Assembly (NCBI GenBank): GCA_947387575.1
Contig: CANDOC010000010.1
Coordinates: forward strand, 164,470 to 228,469
Direction of reading: 5' to 3'
Source: Spongorhabdus nitratireducens
GTDB taxonomy: Bacteria; Pseudomonadota; Gammaproteobacteria; Pseudomonadales; Endozoicomonadaceae
DNA length: 64,000 nt
The notes below the pieces were generated by a model. That model saw nothing but the letters and a program-made list of their open reading frames with translations. It was not told the origin of the DNA and ran no database searches. A program made the position numbers and the translations under genes. Below, piece after piece: positions 20,441-29,541 of this stretch (within the stretch, counting starts at the first letter, position 1; each line of letters opens with the position of its first letter).

Positions 20441-21958
20441 ATGAAACCATCTCTGGTCATGAAAATGGGCCAGCAGCTGACGATGACACCCCAGCTGCAG
20501 CAAGCCATTAAACTGCTCCAGCTATCTACTCTGGATCTCCATCAGGAAGTACAGCATGCATTGGAATCCAACCCAATGCTGGAACTGGAATCTGAAGGTC
20601 TTGAGCGTGATAACCAGAATAATAATGATGAAGCAGCTTTTGACATACCTGAAACACCCCCCAATGCTCCAGTCGATGCCTCAGCGGCCACTACAGCAAC
20701 CACACAAGAAACAACGACCGAGCCTCAACCTGACTCTGAATGGGCGGAAAAAATCCCTGACGAGCTTCCTGTGGATACGGCCTGGGATGATATCTATCAA
20801 CCGGCAACATCTTCTGCCGTCAGTGAAGACCGGGAATTTGATATTACGGCCCGCACCGGAGGACAGCAGTCGTTAAGAGATCATCTGGAATGGCAACTGA
20901 ATCTGATTCCACTATCCGAGAAAGATAACCTGATCGGCGTGGCGATTATCGACGACATTGATTCACGGGGTTACCTGGCATCTGCCGTAGAACAGCTGAC
21001 TGAGAGTTTTGATCCGGCTCTGGAGATAGAGCCGGAAGAAATTGAAGCGGTACTGAAACTGGTACAGCAATTTGATCCACCAGGTATCGGTGGTCGTGAC
21101 CTGCAGGAGTGCCTGACGTTACAGCTGAGACAGCTGCCGGATGATGAGCCTTTCAAAGATATCGCCCTGACGGTTACCGAAAAGTACTTGAGCCTGCTCG
21201 GTGGTCGTGACTACAAACAACTGCTGCGCAAGCTGCGTATCAGCGAAGCCGATCTGGGTGCAGCTGTGCGCCTGATCCAGACCCTGAACCCCAAACCGGG
21301 TACCAGCATCGAAAGTGATGAGCCGGAATACATCATTCCGGACGTGGTGGTGAAAAAGCAGAAAGAGGGCTTCTGGACCGTTGAACTGAACGGCGAAGCC
21401 ATGCCCCGACTACGGATTAACAATGACTATGCATCACTGATCAAGCGAGCAGACAGCAGCCGCGACAACACCTACATGAAAAACCAGCTGCAGGAAGCTC
21501 GCTGGCTACTGAAGAGCCTGCAAAGTCGGAATGAAACGCTGATGAAAGTTGCCACTTGCATTGTGGAACAGCAGCAGGCTTTTCTTGATTACGGTGAAGA
21601 AGCCATGAAGCCAATGGTACTGCATGATATTGCCGAGGCGGTTGGTATGCATGAATCAACCATCTCCCGGGTTACCACCCAGAAATATATGCATACGCCT
21701 CGCGGCATATTTGAGCTGAAGTACTTTTTCTCCAGCCATGTCAGCACCAGCAGTGGGGGTGAATGTTCCTCAACTGCTATTCGTGCCATCATCAAGAAGC
21801 TGGTTGCAGCTGAAAACCCCAAAAAGCCGCTGAGCGATAACAAAATTGCTACGCTGCTTTCCGAACAAGGCATAAAAGTCGCACGACGTACAATTGCAAA
21901 ATATCGGGAATCTATGAACATTCCCCCTTCCAATGAGCGCAAGCGGCTGATGCCGTAG
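20441..21958 (+). CDS. rpoN: RNA polymerase sigma-54 factor
   Basis: The alternative sigma factor for -24/-12 promoters that need enhancer-binding ATPases. 505 residues: Gln-rich region I ([15 protein letters not shown]), an acidic region II (about 55-125), the core-binding domain, an HTH and the C-terminal RpoN box [10 protein letters not shown]. The order rpoN-hpf-ptsN-rapZ-npr is conserved in gammaproteobacteria, which supports the call. Confidence 0.97.
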   Translation: MKPSLVMKMGQQLTMTPQLQQAIKLLQLSTLDLHQEVQHALESNPMLELESEGLERDNQNNNDEAAFDIPETPPNAPVDASAATTATTQETTTEPQPDSEWAEKIPDELPVDTAWDDIYQPATSSAVSEDREFDITARTGGQQSLRDHLEWQLNLIPLSEKDNLIGVAIIDDIDSRGYLASAVEQLTESFDPALEIEPEEIEAVLKLVQQFDPPGIGGRDLQECLTLQLRQLPDDEPFKDIALTVTEKYLSLLGGRDYKQLLRKLRISEADLGAAVRLIQTLNPKPGTSIESDEPEYIIPDVVVKKQKEGFWTVELNGEAMPRLRINNDYASLIKRADSSRDNTYMKNQLQEARWLLKSLQSRNETLMKVATCIVEQQQAFLDYGEEAMKPMVLHDIAEAVGMHESTISRVTTQKYMHTPRGIFELKYFFSSHVSTSSGGECSSTAIRAIIKKLVAAENPKKPLSDNKIATLLSEQGIKVARRTIAKYRESMNIPPSNERKRLMP

Positions 21959-21969
21959 TTCATCTGATC

Positions 21970-21996
21970 ATCCCGAAGGTTTTCAGCCTTCGGGAT
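21970..21996 (+). terminator. Hairpin after rpoN
   Basis: A 10-bp perfect stem (ATCCCGAAGG/CCTTCGGGAT) with a 7-nt loop, 11 bp past the rpoN stop. There is no U-run after it, so termination may be partial. Confidence 0.55.
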
Positions 21997-22100
21997 CTCC
22001 TAAAGTAATTCTCTTTCTGGTGACAAGCGCGCCAGCAAACAATTCAGAATAAACAACGGACTTGTAATAACAACCTTGCTATCAACCACCATTCTTACAA

Positions 22101-22114
22101 TTGATTCACATCAA
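22101..22114. promoter_or_regulatory. Perfect FNR/Anr-type box upstream of hpf
   Basis: TTGATTCACATCAA is an exact match to the FNR-family consensus TTGATnnnnATCAA, 137 bp upstream of the hpf ATG. It suggests that hpf expression responds to oxygen limitation. The remainder of 21997-22250 has no gene. Confidence 0.55.
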
Positions 22115-22250
22115 ACGCACGATAACTTTACGAAAAAGTAACTACGCTCATAACCAGAAACCACAATCCGTGTGATACAATCAAATTGAATCGGCCAGAA
22201 TTTCAAACGGCTGATGGGTCACGTTAGAGAGAAGATTAGGAGAGCGCTAT

Positions 22251-22559
22251 ATGCAAGCCAACATCAGTGGACATCACGTGGAAGTGACCCCCGCCCTGCG
22301 TGAGTATGTGACCAAGAAGCTACAGCGTTTGCAACAGCACTTTGACGGTATTACTAACGTTCAGGTTACCCTCAGCGTTGAAAAGCTGGCTCATAAAGTA
22401 GAAGCCGCTTTGCATATTCGAGGCGCCGATATCGTTGCTGCAGCGGAACAGAGTGATATGTATGCTGCGATTGATATGCTGTCTGACAAGCTGGACCGTC
22501 AGCTCGTCAAGCATAAGGAAAAGCAGCTTGACCGCATGCAAGGTGGTGCGGGTCGCTAA
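22251..22559 (+). CDS. hpf: Ribosome hibernation promoting factor
   Basis: A 102-residue short-form HPF that binds the 30S decoding site in stationary phase and promotes 100S ribosome dimers. The sequence has the sigma-54 modulation protein/HPF fold with ISGHHVEVTPALREYV at the N-terminus and a basic C-terminus. AGGAGAGC precedes the ATG. It is directly downstream of rpoN and may have its own oxygen-responsive promoter. Confidence 0.94.
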   Translation: MQANISGHHVEVTPALREYVTKKLQRLQQHFDGITNVQVTLSVEKLAHKVEAALHIRGADIVAAAEQSDMYAAIDMLSDKLDRQLVKHKEKQLDRMQGGAGR

Positions 22560-22575
22560 CATTTCCGTGTAGCTC

Positions 22576-22603
22576 GATACCTCTGGGGTTACTCAGAGGT
22601 ATC
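22576..22603 (+). terminator. Hairpin after hpf
   Basis: A 10-bp perfect stem (GATACCTCTG/CAGAGGTATC) with an 8-nt loop, 16 bp past the hpf stop. It has no U-run. The rest of 22604-22780 should hold the promoter of the next gene. Confidence 0.5.
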
Positions 22604-22780
22604 CAGAAACCTTGATATCAATCACTTTCCCCGCCTCGTTTATTTAAACCTCTCTTTTTAATCACTTCATTTCAGACTTTTCAGCCCGTTTATCCGTAGT
22701 TCTCATAATAACGGCTGGCACATTCATCCCTTAAAATCACGGCCACTTACCAACCTGCCCGACTTTTCAAGAGATCTCTC

Positions 22781-24064
22781 ATGAAAGAACAGTGGTCACA
22801 ATATCTTCAAGTTATCAAATCTGTCGTTAAACCCGCATTGGGTTGTACCGAGCCGATCTCGACAGCCTATGCCGCGGCGGTTGCGGCAGAATTATTGCAG
22901 CAGTGCCCGGAACATATTGCAGTGCAGGTGTCGCGCAACCTGTACAAGAATGCGGTAGGCGTTATGGTGCCCGGCACCGGAGAGAAAGGCCTGCAAATCG
23001 CCGCAGCGGCTGGTGCAACTGGCGGGCAGGCAAGCGCCGGGCTGGAGGTACTGAAAGGCATTACTGAAATCCAGGTGCAGCAGGCCCGTCAGTTAATTGC
23101 AGAACAGCGTATCCAGGTTGAAGCCGTCGATACCGAAGAATTTCTGTATTGTGCGGTCACTGCCACAGCCGGTGACCAAACCGCATATGTGCTTGTTTCC
23201 GGGGGCCATACCCGCCTGGTTGAAAAGCGTCTGAACAACAAACCGGTTTTTCAGCTGGACGAAAATCCGTGCAGCCAGAGCAGCAGCACTGGCAATGTCT
23301 GCAGCTGCATTGATATCGATATTGCCTCCATTTATGACTTTGCCCTGAATATCCCGGCAGAAGACATTCTGTTTATGAATGAGGCTGCCCGACTCAATAA
23401 TGCACTGTCAAAGGAAGGTCTTGATAACGCCTACGGCCTGGAAGTCGGCCGGATCATGCAGGCCAATATCAACAAAGGCATTCTGTCCGAGGATTTAATT
23501 AACCGGATTGTACTGCGAACAGCTGCAGCCTCTGACGCCCGCATGGGTGGAGCAACCCTGCCGGCCATGAGCAACTATGGCAGTGGCAACCAGGGTATTG
23601 TTGCTACTATCCCACTGATCGAAGTGGCTGAATTTGTGAAAGCCAGTGATGAAGATCTGGCTCGAGCGCTGGCTATGAGCCATCTGATGGCTATCTACAT
23701 TAAATCCCACTACCCACCGCTTTCTGCTTTCTGTGGCAATACCGTTACCGGTTCCGGCACTGCCTTTGCCATGGTTCATTTGCTGGGTGGAGATTTCAGC
23801 CAGTGCTGTCATGCCATGCAGAATGTAATGAGCGACTGTTCCGGCATGGTCTGCGATGGGGCCAAGGCCAGCTGTGCCATGAAGGTTGCAACTGCTGTCG
23901 GTGCTGCTGTTCGCTCCAGCCTGATGGCATTGAGTAACTCTGCGATTCAGGAACAGGGCATTATTGCCGACGAAGTTGAACAGACTATCAGAAATATCGG
24001 CGAGATGATTTGCTCTGGCATGGTCGATACTGATCGTTGCATTATCAACATAATGACGGCTTAA
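22781..24064 (+). CDS. L-cysteine desulfidase family protein (CyuA/YhaM, UPF0597)
   Basis: 427 residues of the serine dehydratase alpha-chain-like/cysteine desulfidase family, which uses an iron-sulfur cluster to split L-cysteine into pyruvate, ammonia and sulfide. Visible blocks: [12 protein letters not shown] at the N-terminus, [13 protein letters not shown], a Cys-rich stretch [13 protein letters not shown], and the C-terminal [18 protein letters not shown] with likely cluster ligands. E. coli keeps this gene elsewhere; here it splits the conserved hpf-ptsN pair and has its own terminator. Confidence 0.88.
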   Translation: MKEQWSQYLQVIKSVVKPALGCTEPISTAYAAAVAAELLQQCPEHIAVQVSRNLYKNAVGVMVPGTGEKGLQIAAAAGATGGQASAGLEVLKGITEIQVQQARQLIAEQRIQVEAVDTEEFLYCAVTATAGDQTAYVLVSGGHTRLVEKRLNNKPVFQLDENPCSQSSSTGNVCSCIDIDIASIYDFALNIPAEDILFMNEAARLNNALSKEGLDNAYGLEVGRIMQANINKGILSEDLINRIVLRTAAASDARMGGATLPAMSNYGSGNQGIVATIPLIEVAEFVKASDEDLARALAMSHLMAIYIKSHYPPLSAFCGNTVTGSGTAFAMVHLLGGDFSQCCHAMQNVMSDCSGMVCDGAKASCAMKVATAVGAAVRSSLMALSNSAIQEQGIIADEVEQTIRNIGEMICSGMVDTDRCIINIMTA

Positions 24065-24144
24065 AGCCGTGCTGCCGGGGCGCTTCAGACTGTTTTGCGT
24101 GCAAATCGCCGACTGATCTGCTCAAATAGCACCTGACACAGGGG

Positions 24145-24193
24145 CATCCGCTTTTATTCCCGGGCTATAGACCCGGGAACGGATGGTATTTTT
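24145..24193 (+). terminator. Rho-independent terminator after the desulfidase gene
   Basis: Outer arms CATCCG/CGGATG (24145-24150, 24180-24185) and an inner 8-bp perfect stem TTCCCGGG/CCCGGGAA around a 7-nt loop, followed by TATTTTTG. It lies 80 bp after the stop codon. Confidence 0.65.
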
Positions 24194-24252
24194 GTTGCGA
24201 TTTGCCCGGTTGCGCAATCAACCGGTTATCAGCAAAGCGCATGAACTATTTA

Positions 24253-24414
24253 AGAGCCTGTTCACAATCTTATCGCGGGCTGCAAATGCCGATAAAAACC
24301 TCAGGTGCTCCGCTTTTCCTCGTTACATAGCACCACTATGCGCCTCGAAAAATCGAAGCACCTGAGGTTTTTCTCAACATTTTCGCTATCCACGAAAGAT
24401 CATGAACAAGCTCT
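24253..24414. repeat. 162-bp palindromic repeat element (MITE-like)
   Basis: Ends AGAGCCTGTTCA (24253-24264) and TGAACAAGCTCT (24403-24414) are inverted copies with one mismatch. Inside, a perfect 16-bp pair (24294-24309 and 24357-24372, beginning AAAAACCTCAGG) encloses a smaller CATAG/CTATG hairpin. No coding capacity. The end sequence CTGTTCACAAT resembles CTGTTGACAAT at the ends of the elements at 40255 and 62804. Confidence 0.65.
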
Positions 24415-24437
24415 AACAAGCTGATCGCCACAGGGCA

Positions 24438-24905
24438 ATGGGCATAGAAAACTTGATCTCGCCGTCACGGGCTTTGTGCAACGTACACGGCATCAGTAAA
24501 AAGCGTACTCTGGAACTGGTTGCCAATCAGTTGCATGAACAACTTCCGGCCTTTAATGCCAAGGAACTGTTTGCCAATCTGGTCAGCAGGGAAAAACTGG
24601 GCACAACAGCGCTGGGTGAGGGTGTAGCCCTGCCCCACTGCCGCTTGTCTGGTTGTGAACAGCCTGTCGGGCTGCTGCTGAAGCTGGCAACACCGATCGA
24701 CTTTGATGCTGCCGACCAGCAGCCGGTTGATCTGGTTTTCGCCCTGATCGTGCCAAAGGATGCCCACGAGGAACATCTTTTGATTCTGCAGGATATTGCG
24801 ACCCGCTTTAACAGTCCTGAATTTCGGCAAAACCTGCGCCAGACGGCAACCACTGACGAGCTTTTTACCGAAGCCGTCAAGCCACTGCCGCCTGAAACCA
24901 GTTAA
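24438..24905 (+). CDS. ptsN: Nitrogen PTS EIIA component PtsN
   Basis: The EIIA-Ntr end point of the nitrogen phosphotransferase relay (PtsP-PtsO-PtsN), a regulatory protein affecting potassium transport, sigma-54-linked traits and stress responses. 155 residues with the EIIA fold; the phosphorylated His is in ALPHCR. The palindromic element ends only 23 bp before its start, so its promoter or ribosome site may have been affected. A strong terminator separates it from rapZ. Confidence 0.93.
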   Translation: MGIENLISPSRALCNVHGISKKRTLELVANQLHEQLPAFNAKELFANLVSREKLGTTALGEGVALPHCRLSGCEQPVGLLLKLATPIDFDAADQQPVDLVFALIVPKDAHEEHLLILQDIATRFNSPEFRQNLRQTATTDELFTEAVKPLPPETS

Positions 24906-24980
24906 ACCACCCTTCACTATTCTCATACCGGCCGCAAATGCCACTGTGAATTTGTGGCCAAGTATGAGATACATATCAGA

Positions 24981-25007
24981 AAGCCTGTCCGTTCGGACAG
25001 GCTTTTT
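24981..25007 (+). terminator. Rho-independent terminator between ptsN and rapZ
   Basis: A 10-bp perfect stem (AAGCCTGTCC/GGACAGGCTT), GTTC loop and run of five T. A textbook terminator inside what is usually one operon. Confidence 0.85.
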
Positions 25008-25081
25008 AGCAGCTTGATATGAGCCTGGGTTCGGATACAACGGTCCGACCGGCCCACTCACGCACACAGGACATCATCACC

Positions 25082-25990
25082 ATGGCTACTGCAAATGCTT
25101 CCCAGCCAATCTCCCTGGTTATCATCAGTGGTCGCTCAGGCTCCGGTAAAAGTGCAGCGCTGAATGCACTGGAGGACCAGGGCTATTATTGCATCGACAA
25201 TTTACCAGCCAACCTGTTAAGCCAGCTGGCCGGAAATATTCATGCCGAAGGCAAGCAGAAAGCCGCACATGTAGCGGTCAGTATCGATACCCGCAACGCA
25301 GTCAAGGATCTCGGCGATGTTCCGGGCCTGCTGGACAAACTGCGTGAACGGAAAAGCACAGTTATGGTTCAGGTAGTCTATCTCGACTCTGACCCGGTAT
25401 CACTGATCAAGCGCTTTAACCTGAGCCGCCGGCGTCACCCGTTGTCTGAAGAAATGGGCCTGTCACTGGAAGAAGCTATCCATGAAGAAGCCCGGGTGCT
25501 CGAGCCGTTGATGTCGGTAGCAGACCTAAAACTGGACACGACTAACCTCAGCGTTCATGAATTGCGGGAAATGATCCGGCTTCGGGTTGTCGGACATGAC
25601 GGTCGTAACCTGTCATTGCTGTTTCAGTCATTTGGCTTCAAGCACGGTGTTCCTCTGGATGCAGACTATATTTTTGACGTCCGCTGTTTGCCTAACCCCT
25701 ACTGGGTAGAAGCACTGCGTGAATACACCGGACTCGAGAAGCCCGTGATTGACTACCTGTCACAGCAACCGGAGGTTGATGAAATGCTGGATAACATCAG
25801 CCAGTTTATTAGCCGCTGGCTGCCAGACTTTGAAAAGGGTGGGCGCAGCTACGTTACCGTAGCGATTGGTTGCACTGGAGGCCAGCATCGTTCAGTCTAT
25901 ATTGCAAACAAGCTGGCTGAGCATTTTAACGACCCTCAACATCCGGTCAGGGTTTCCCATCGTCAGCTGGGAGTCACTGAAAGCTTGTAA
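25082..25990 (+). CDS. rapZ: RNase adapter protein RapZ
   Basis: An RNA-binding adapter which, in E. coli, delivers the small RNA GlmZ to RNase E and so tunes GlmS and amino-sugar supply. 302 residues: P-loop GRSGSGKS at the N-terminus, Walker B-like region, and a C-terminal RNA-binding domain with GCTGGQHRSV. The open frame begins at 25019, but that ATG is only 12 bp after a terminator; the ATG at 25082 has AGGA 10 nt upstream and begins the conserved part. Confidence 0.93.
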   Translation: MATANASQPISLVIISGRSGSGKSAALNALEDQGYYCIDNLPANLLSQLAGNIHAEGKQKAAHVAVSIDTRNAVKDLGDVPGLLDKLRERKSTVMVQVVYLDSDPVSLIKRFNLSRRRHPLSEEMGLSLEEAIHEEARVLEPLMSVADLKLDTTNLSVHELREMIRLRVVGHDGRNLSLLFQSFGFKHGVPLDADYIFDVRCLPNPYWVEALREYTGLEKPVIDYLSQQPEVDEMLDNISQFISRWLPDFEKGGRSYVTVAIGCTGGQHRSVYIANKLAEHFNDPQHPVRVSHRQLGVTESL

Positions 25991-25995
25991 AGAAC

Positions 25996-26069
25996 AGGCT
26001 TGTAAAAACAAGCCTGCAGGTTGTCGTAAACTGCAGAGGGAGAACAGCAACATCCCGTTCTCCCTTTTA
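25996..26069 (+). terminator. Two hairpins between rapZ and npr
   Basis: First a 9-bp stem (CAGGCTTGT/ACAAGCCTG, 25996-26017, AAAA loop), then a second stem (AGGGAGAAC/GTTCTCCCT, 26038-26066) followed by TTT. The second has terminator form. Confidence 0.7.
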
Positions 26070-26116
26070 GAATAAAGAAAACAGCAGTATCCATGCGGTA
26101 AAGAAAGCAGATATTT

Positions 26117-26386
26117 ATGATTCAGGAACGCATTACAATTATTAACAAGCTGGGTTTGCATGCCCGTGCTGCAGCCCGTTTTGTGTCGACAGCCTCGGCT
26201 TTTCACAGCACCATTCGGGTGGGCCGGGATAACAAGATGGTGGATGGAAAAAGTATCATGTCGGTCATGATGCTGGCAGCCAGCAAGGGAACCGAATTAA
26301 ACTTCGAGATTGAAGGCGAAGACGAACAGGATGCATGGCAGGCCATGTCAGGGCTGATCAATGATTATTTTGGTGAAGGCGAGTAG
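26117..26386 (+). CDS. ptsO: Nitrogen PTS phosphocarrier protein NPr
   Basis: An HPr-like phosphocarrier (89 residues) that passes phosphate from PtsP to PtsN. The active-site His is in NKLGLHARAAARF near residue 16. HPr-type Ser region: DGKSIMSVMML. It is the last gene of the rpoN cluster. Confidence 0.95.
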   Translation: MIQERITIINKLGLHARAAARFVSTASAFHSTIRVGRDNKMVDGKSIMSVMMLAASKGTELNFEIEGEDEQDAWQAMSGLINDYFGEGE

Positions 26387-26552
26387 TTGATCGCTCTGGT
26401 GAAACCACCGGTTATTCAATTTGCTACGTCGAATTACCTCCCTGTCACAAGCTGAAACGATATAAACAGGTAAAACTGCTGTTCCTGTTGCCTGAATCAT
26501 TCAATCCGTTTCAGATTCCCGCTAAAATCCCCGTTATATGAAACGATAAGTC

Positions 26553-26572
26553 ATATCAACTATATTTGATAT
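26553..26572. promoter_or_regulatory. Inverted repeat upstream of mgtE
   Basis: ATATCAA and TTGATAT, 7-bp perfect arms with a 6-nt spacer, 28 bp upstream of the mgtE start. Operator-like in size and position. I see no conserved magnesium riboswitch in the 213-bp gap 26387-26599. Confidence 0.4.
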
Positions 26573-26599
26573 AACTCGCACCTCTGCAAGGTCGACGGT

Positions 26600-27958
26600 A
26601 TGCCGCATCAGCCGCCCCTCAATACTACTGACATTCAGCTAAAAGAACTGAGTGAAGCTCTGGATGCGGGTATTCTGTCCCAGGCCCATCGCCTGCTGAA
26701 CACCCTGCCATCCGAAGATATTGCCCACTTACTGGAATCCTCTCCGCCGCGGCTCAGGAGTCTGATCTGGAAACTGCTTGAGCAGGAGCAGGAAGCCGAT
26801 GTCCTGCAGGACCTCAGTGAGGATGTCCGGCAGTTCTTCCTTGACCAGATGAACGTGGCCGAGCTGAAGGCCATTATGGAAGGCCAGGACGCCGACGATA
26901 TCGCCGACCTGCTGCAGCAACTGCCCGACACTCTGATGCGGCAGGTGCTGGAATCCATGGACCAGCAGGACCGGCAGCGGGTAGAGGTCGTACTGCCCTA
27001 CCCGGAAGATACCGCCGGCGGCCTGATGAACACTGACACCATCACCGTTCGTCCGGATAACGCCATCGATGTAGTACTGCGTTATCTACGCCGGCACAGT
27101 GATATTCCGGAGATGACCGACAGCCTGCTGATCGTAAACCGGCGTGATGAGTATATCGGGTCTCTGCCGCTCACCCGGCTACTGACCACTGATCCCTCCA
27201 TTACTGTACGCGAAGTGATGTCTACAGACCTGGATGTGATTCCGGCGGATATGCCCGACACCCAAGTCGCCCAGCTGTTCGAACGTAAAGACCTGGTTTC
27301 GGCGCCGGTGGTTGATGAAACCGGCAAGCTGCTGGGCCGGATCACCATTGACGACGTTGTAGATGTTATCCGGGAAGAAGCCGAGCACTCGGTAATGAGT
27401 ATGCACGGTCTGGATGAGGATGAAGATACCTTTGCGCCAGCCGTTAAAACTGCTCGTCGTCGTGCGGTATGGCTAGGTATTAACCTGATCACAGCATTTA
27501 TCGCTTCATCCGTAATCGGTATGTTTCAGGAAACCATCGACAAGGTGGTAGCACTCGCAGTACTGATGCCGATTGTAGCCGGGATGGGTGGCAATGCCGG
27601 TAGTCAGGCATTAACGCTGGTTATTCGGGGTATGGCTCTGGGCCGTATCAGCCCCAGCAACACCCGCTGGCTGTTGGGAAGGGAACTGGCTGCCGGATTT
27701 ATGAACGGCGTGTTATGGGCATCACTGGTAGCTCTGATTGCCTGGTTCTGGTTTAACGACCCGATTATATCGCTGGTCATTGGCTGTGCGATGGTGATCA
27801 ATCTGACCATCGCCGTTATATCCGGCGCCACATTGCCCATTATTCTGAAGAAGCTGGATATTGATCCGACACTGGCCGGCACCATTCTGCTGACAACCAT
27901 CTCCGATGTTGCCGGATTCCTGTCTTTCCTTGGCCTGGCGGCACTTTTCTATTCCTGA
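26600..27958 (+). CDS. mgtE: Magnesium transporter MgtE
   Basis: A dimeric Mg2+ channel of the inner membrane. 452 residues in the standard order: cytoplasmic helical N domain (to about 130, many Asp/Leu repeats), a CBS pair (about 140-260), a plug helix, and five membrane segments (about 290-452) with MPIVAGMGGNAGSQAL as the pore signature. AAGG lies 8 nt before the ATG. Confidence 0.95.
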   Translation: MPHQPPLNTTDIQLKELSEALDAGILSQAHRLLNTLPSEDIAHLLESSPPRLRSLIWKLLEQEQEADVLQDLSEDVRQFFLDQMNVAELKAIMEGQDADDIADLLQQLPDTLMRQVLESMDQQDRQRVEVVLPYPEDTAGGLMNTDTITVRPDNAIDVVLRYLRRHSDIPEMTDSLLIVNRRDEYIGSLPLTRLLTTDPSITVREVMSTDLDVIPADMPDTQVAQLFERKDLVSAPVVDETGKLLGRITIDDVVDVIREEAEHSVMSMHGLDEDEDTFAPAVKTARRRAVWLGINLITAFIASSVIGMFQETIDKVVALAVLMPIVAGMGGNAGSQALTLVIRGMALGRISPSNTRWLLGRELAAGFMNGVLWASLVALIAWFWFNDPIISLVIGCAMVINLTIAVISGATLPIILKKLDIDPTLAGTILLTTISDVAGFLSFLGLAALFYS

Positions 27959-27967
27959 CACTCAAAC

Positions 27968-27999
27968 TGACTGAGCCTGTTATCAGACAGGCTCAGTCA
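27968..27999. terminator. Bidirectional terminator between mgtE and pmbA
   Basis: A 12-bp perfect stem around TGACTGAGCCTG with an 8-nt loop lies between convergent genes. Confidence 0.7.
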
Positions 28000-28011
28000 T
28001 TTCCCCAGTGA

Positions 28012-29367
28012 TCAGTTACCGGCAATCATCATGCTATCAACCAGTAGCGATCCACTCTGGACATTGCCCCGGCGATCCACATCATTACCAACAGCCTGAA
28101 GACTCATAAACATATCCTTCAGATTCCCGGCAATGGTGACCTCTGATACCGGATACTGGATCTCGCCATTTTCAACCCAGAAGCCTGCGGCACCACGGGA
28201 ATAATCACCAGTCACAATATTGATACCATGTCCCATCAGCTCGGTTACCAGTAATCCCTTATCCATGGTTTTCAGCAACTGCTGCAGATTCTGTTCACCG
28301 GGCTCAATAAACAGGTTATGGACACCGCCGGCATTAGCCGTACTTTCCATACCCAGTTTGCGGGCCGAATAAGTACTCAGGATATAACTGGTGAGCATGC
28401 CATCTTTCACAAAATCCTTGTCACGGGTTGCCAGACCATCATCATCAAATGCAGCAGAGCCCAGCCCGCCAACCAGACGAGGCTGTTCATGAATATGAAC
28501 CCAGTCAGGAAAGACTTGCTTACCCAGATGATCCAGCAGGAACGATGACTGACGATACAGGCTGCCACCACTGATAGCGGCCAGAAAATGGGAAATAACC
28601 CCACCGGCCAGCTCTGCACTGAAAATAACCGGCAACTGCCCGGTATCCAGCTTGCGGCTGTCCAGTCGCTTGACTGTACGTTCTCCAGCCTTGCGACCAA
28701 TTTCCTTCATTGAACTGAGCCGCATCGGGTCACGGGCAACGTCATACCAATAATCCCGCTGCATCTCTTCACCACTGCGACCAATCAGCACACAGCTGGC
28801 GCTGTGGCGGGTAGCATGACCACTTCCAATAAAGCCATTGCTGTTGCCATAAACCCGGGCACTCTGATGACTGCTGATGCTGGCGCCGTCGGAGTTTTCA
28901 ATCCGCTTGTCTGAAGTCAGACCTGCTTGCTCACATTCCAGTGCCAACTCAATAGCCTGCTCGGCATCCAGCCCCCAGGGATGATACAAATCCAGATCCG
29001 GCAGATCGGTTGCCATCAGTGATTTATCCGCCAGCCCGGCATGAGGATCTTCAGAGGCATAACGGGCAATATCAGAAGCCGCTTTCACAGTAGCCGCTAC
29101 TGCTTCAGGTGAAGTGTCGGAAGTGCTGGCAGAACCTTTTCTCAGCCCCTGATAGACTGTGATACCCACACCTTGATCACAGCTGAATTCAACCGTTTCA
29201 ACTTCGCCCTTGCGGACATTCACCGAGAGGCCGGCACTGAGACTGGCGCCGACCTCGCAGGCCGTTGCGCCCTGTTTGTCTGCTTCCTGCATAATGGTTT
29301 TGACCAGGGTCTGCAGGCGCTGTTCTTCGGCCTGGATATCCAGCGGGGCTTCGGATTGATTCGCCAT
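28012..29367 (-). CDS. pmbA: Metalloprotease partner subunit PmbA/TldE
   Basis: The non-catalytic partner of TldD in the heterodimeric TldD/TldE protease, which removes leader peptides (microcin B17) and degrades CcdA. 451 residues with the U62-family fold and no HExxxH zinc motif, as expected for the E subunit. Conserved blocks: HSASCVLIGRSGEEMQRDYW and GITVYQGLRKGSASTSD. tldD lies 2.2 kb away, separated by darP and an unknown gene. Confidence 0.93.
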   Translation of the reverse strand: MANQSEAPLDIQAEEQRLQTLVKTIMQEADKQGATACEVGASLSAGLSVNVRKGEVETVEFSCDQGVGITVYQGLRKGSASTSDTSPEAVAATVKAASDIARYASEDPHAGLADKSLMATDLPDLDLYHPWGLDAEQAIELALECEQAGLTSDKRIENSDGASISSHQSARVYGNSNGFIGSGHATRHSASCVLIGRSGEEMQRDYWYDVARDPMRLSSMKEIGRKAGERTVKRLDSRKLDTGQLPVIFSAELAGGVISHFLAAISGGSLYRQSSFLLDHLGKQVFPDWVHIHEQPRLVGGLGSAAFDDDGLATRDKDFVKDGMLTSYILSTYSARKLGMESTANAGGVHNLFIEPGEQNLQQLLKTMDKGLLVTELMGHGINIVTGDYSRGAAGFWVENGEIQYPVSEVTIAGNLKDMFMSLQAVGNDVDRRGNVQSGSLLVDSMMIAGN

Positions 29368-29541
29368 TTCTGCTCCCTTACAACAGCTTGACTCGGCTCA
29401 CCATGATCGTTCATGGCTATTATGATTTCCATTGTACAGGGCTTTCAGGGCGCGTAAATACGCCGCTCATTCCCCGTTTCACTACTTCAGATGGTACAAT
29501 GCTCCATCACCTCTTTTTGTAGTCTTTCTCTGGATTGGATC

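Noticed and set aside
22695..22745. Possible sigma-54 promoter (TGGCAC) before the desulfidase gene
   Set aside because: The -24 half is present but no TTGC element follows at the required spacing.
24065..24437. CRISPR array
   Set aside because: The repeats are inverted and not evenly spaced direct repeats; no cas gene occurs in the window.
26387..26599. Possible magnesium riboswitch before mgtE
   Set aside because: The gap is too short and lacks a multi-stem GC-rich structure; only a 7-bp operator-like repeat is seen.
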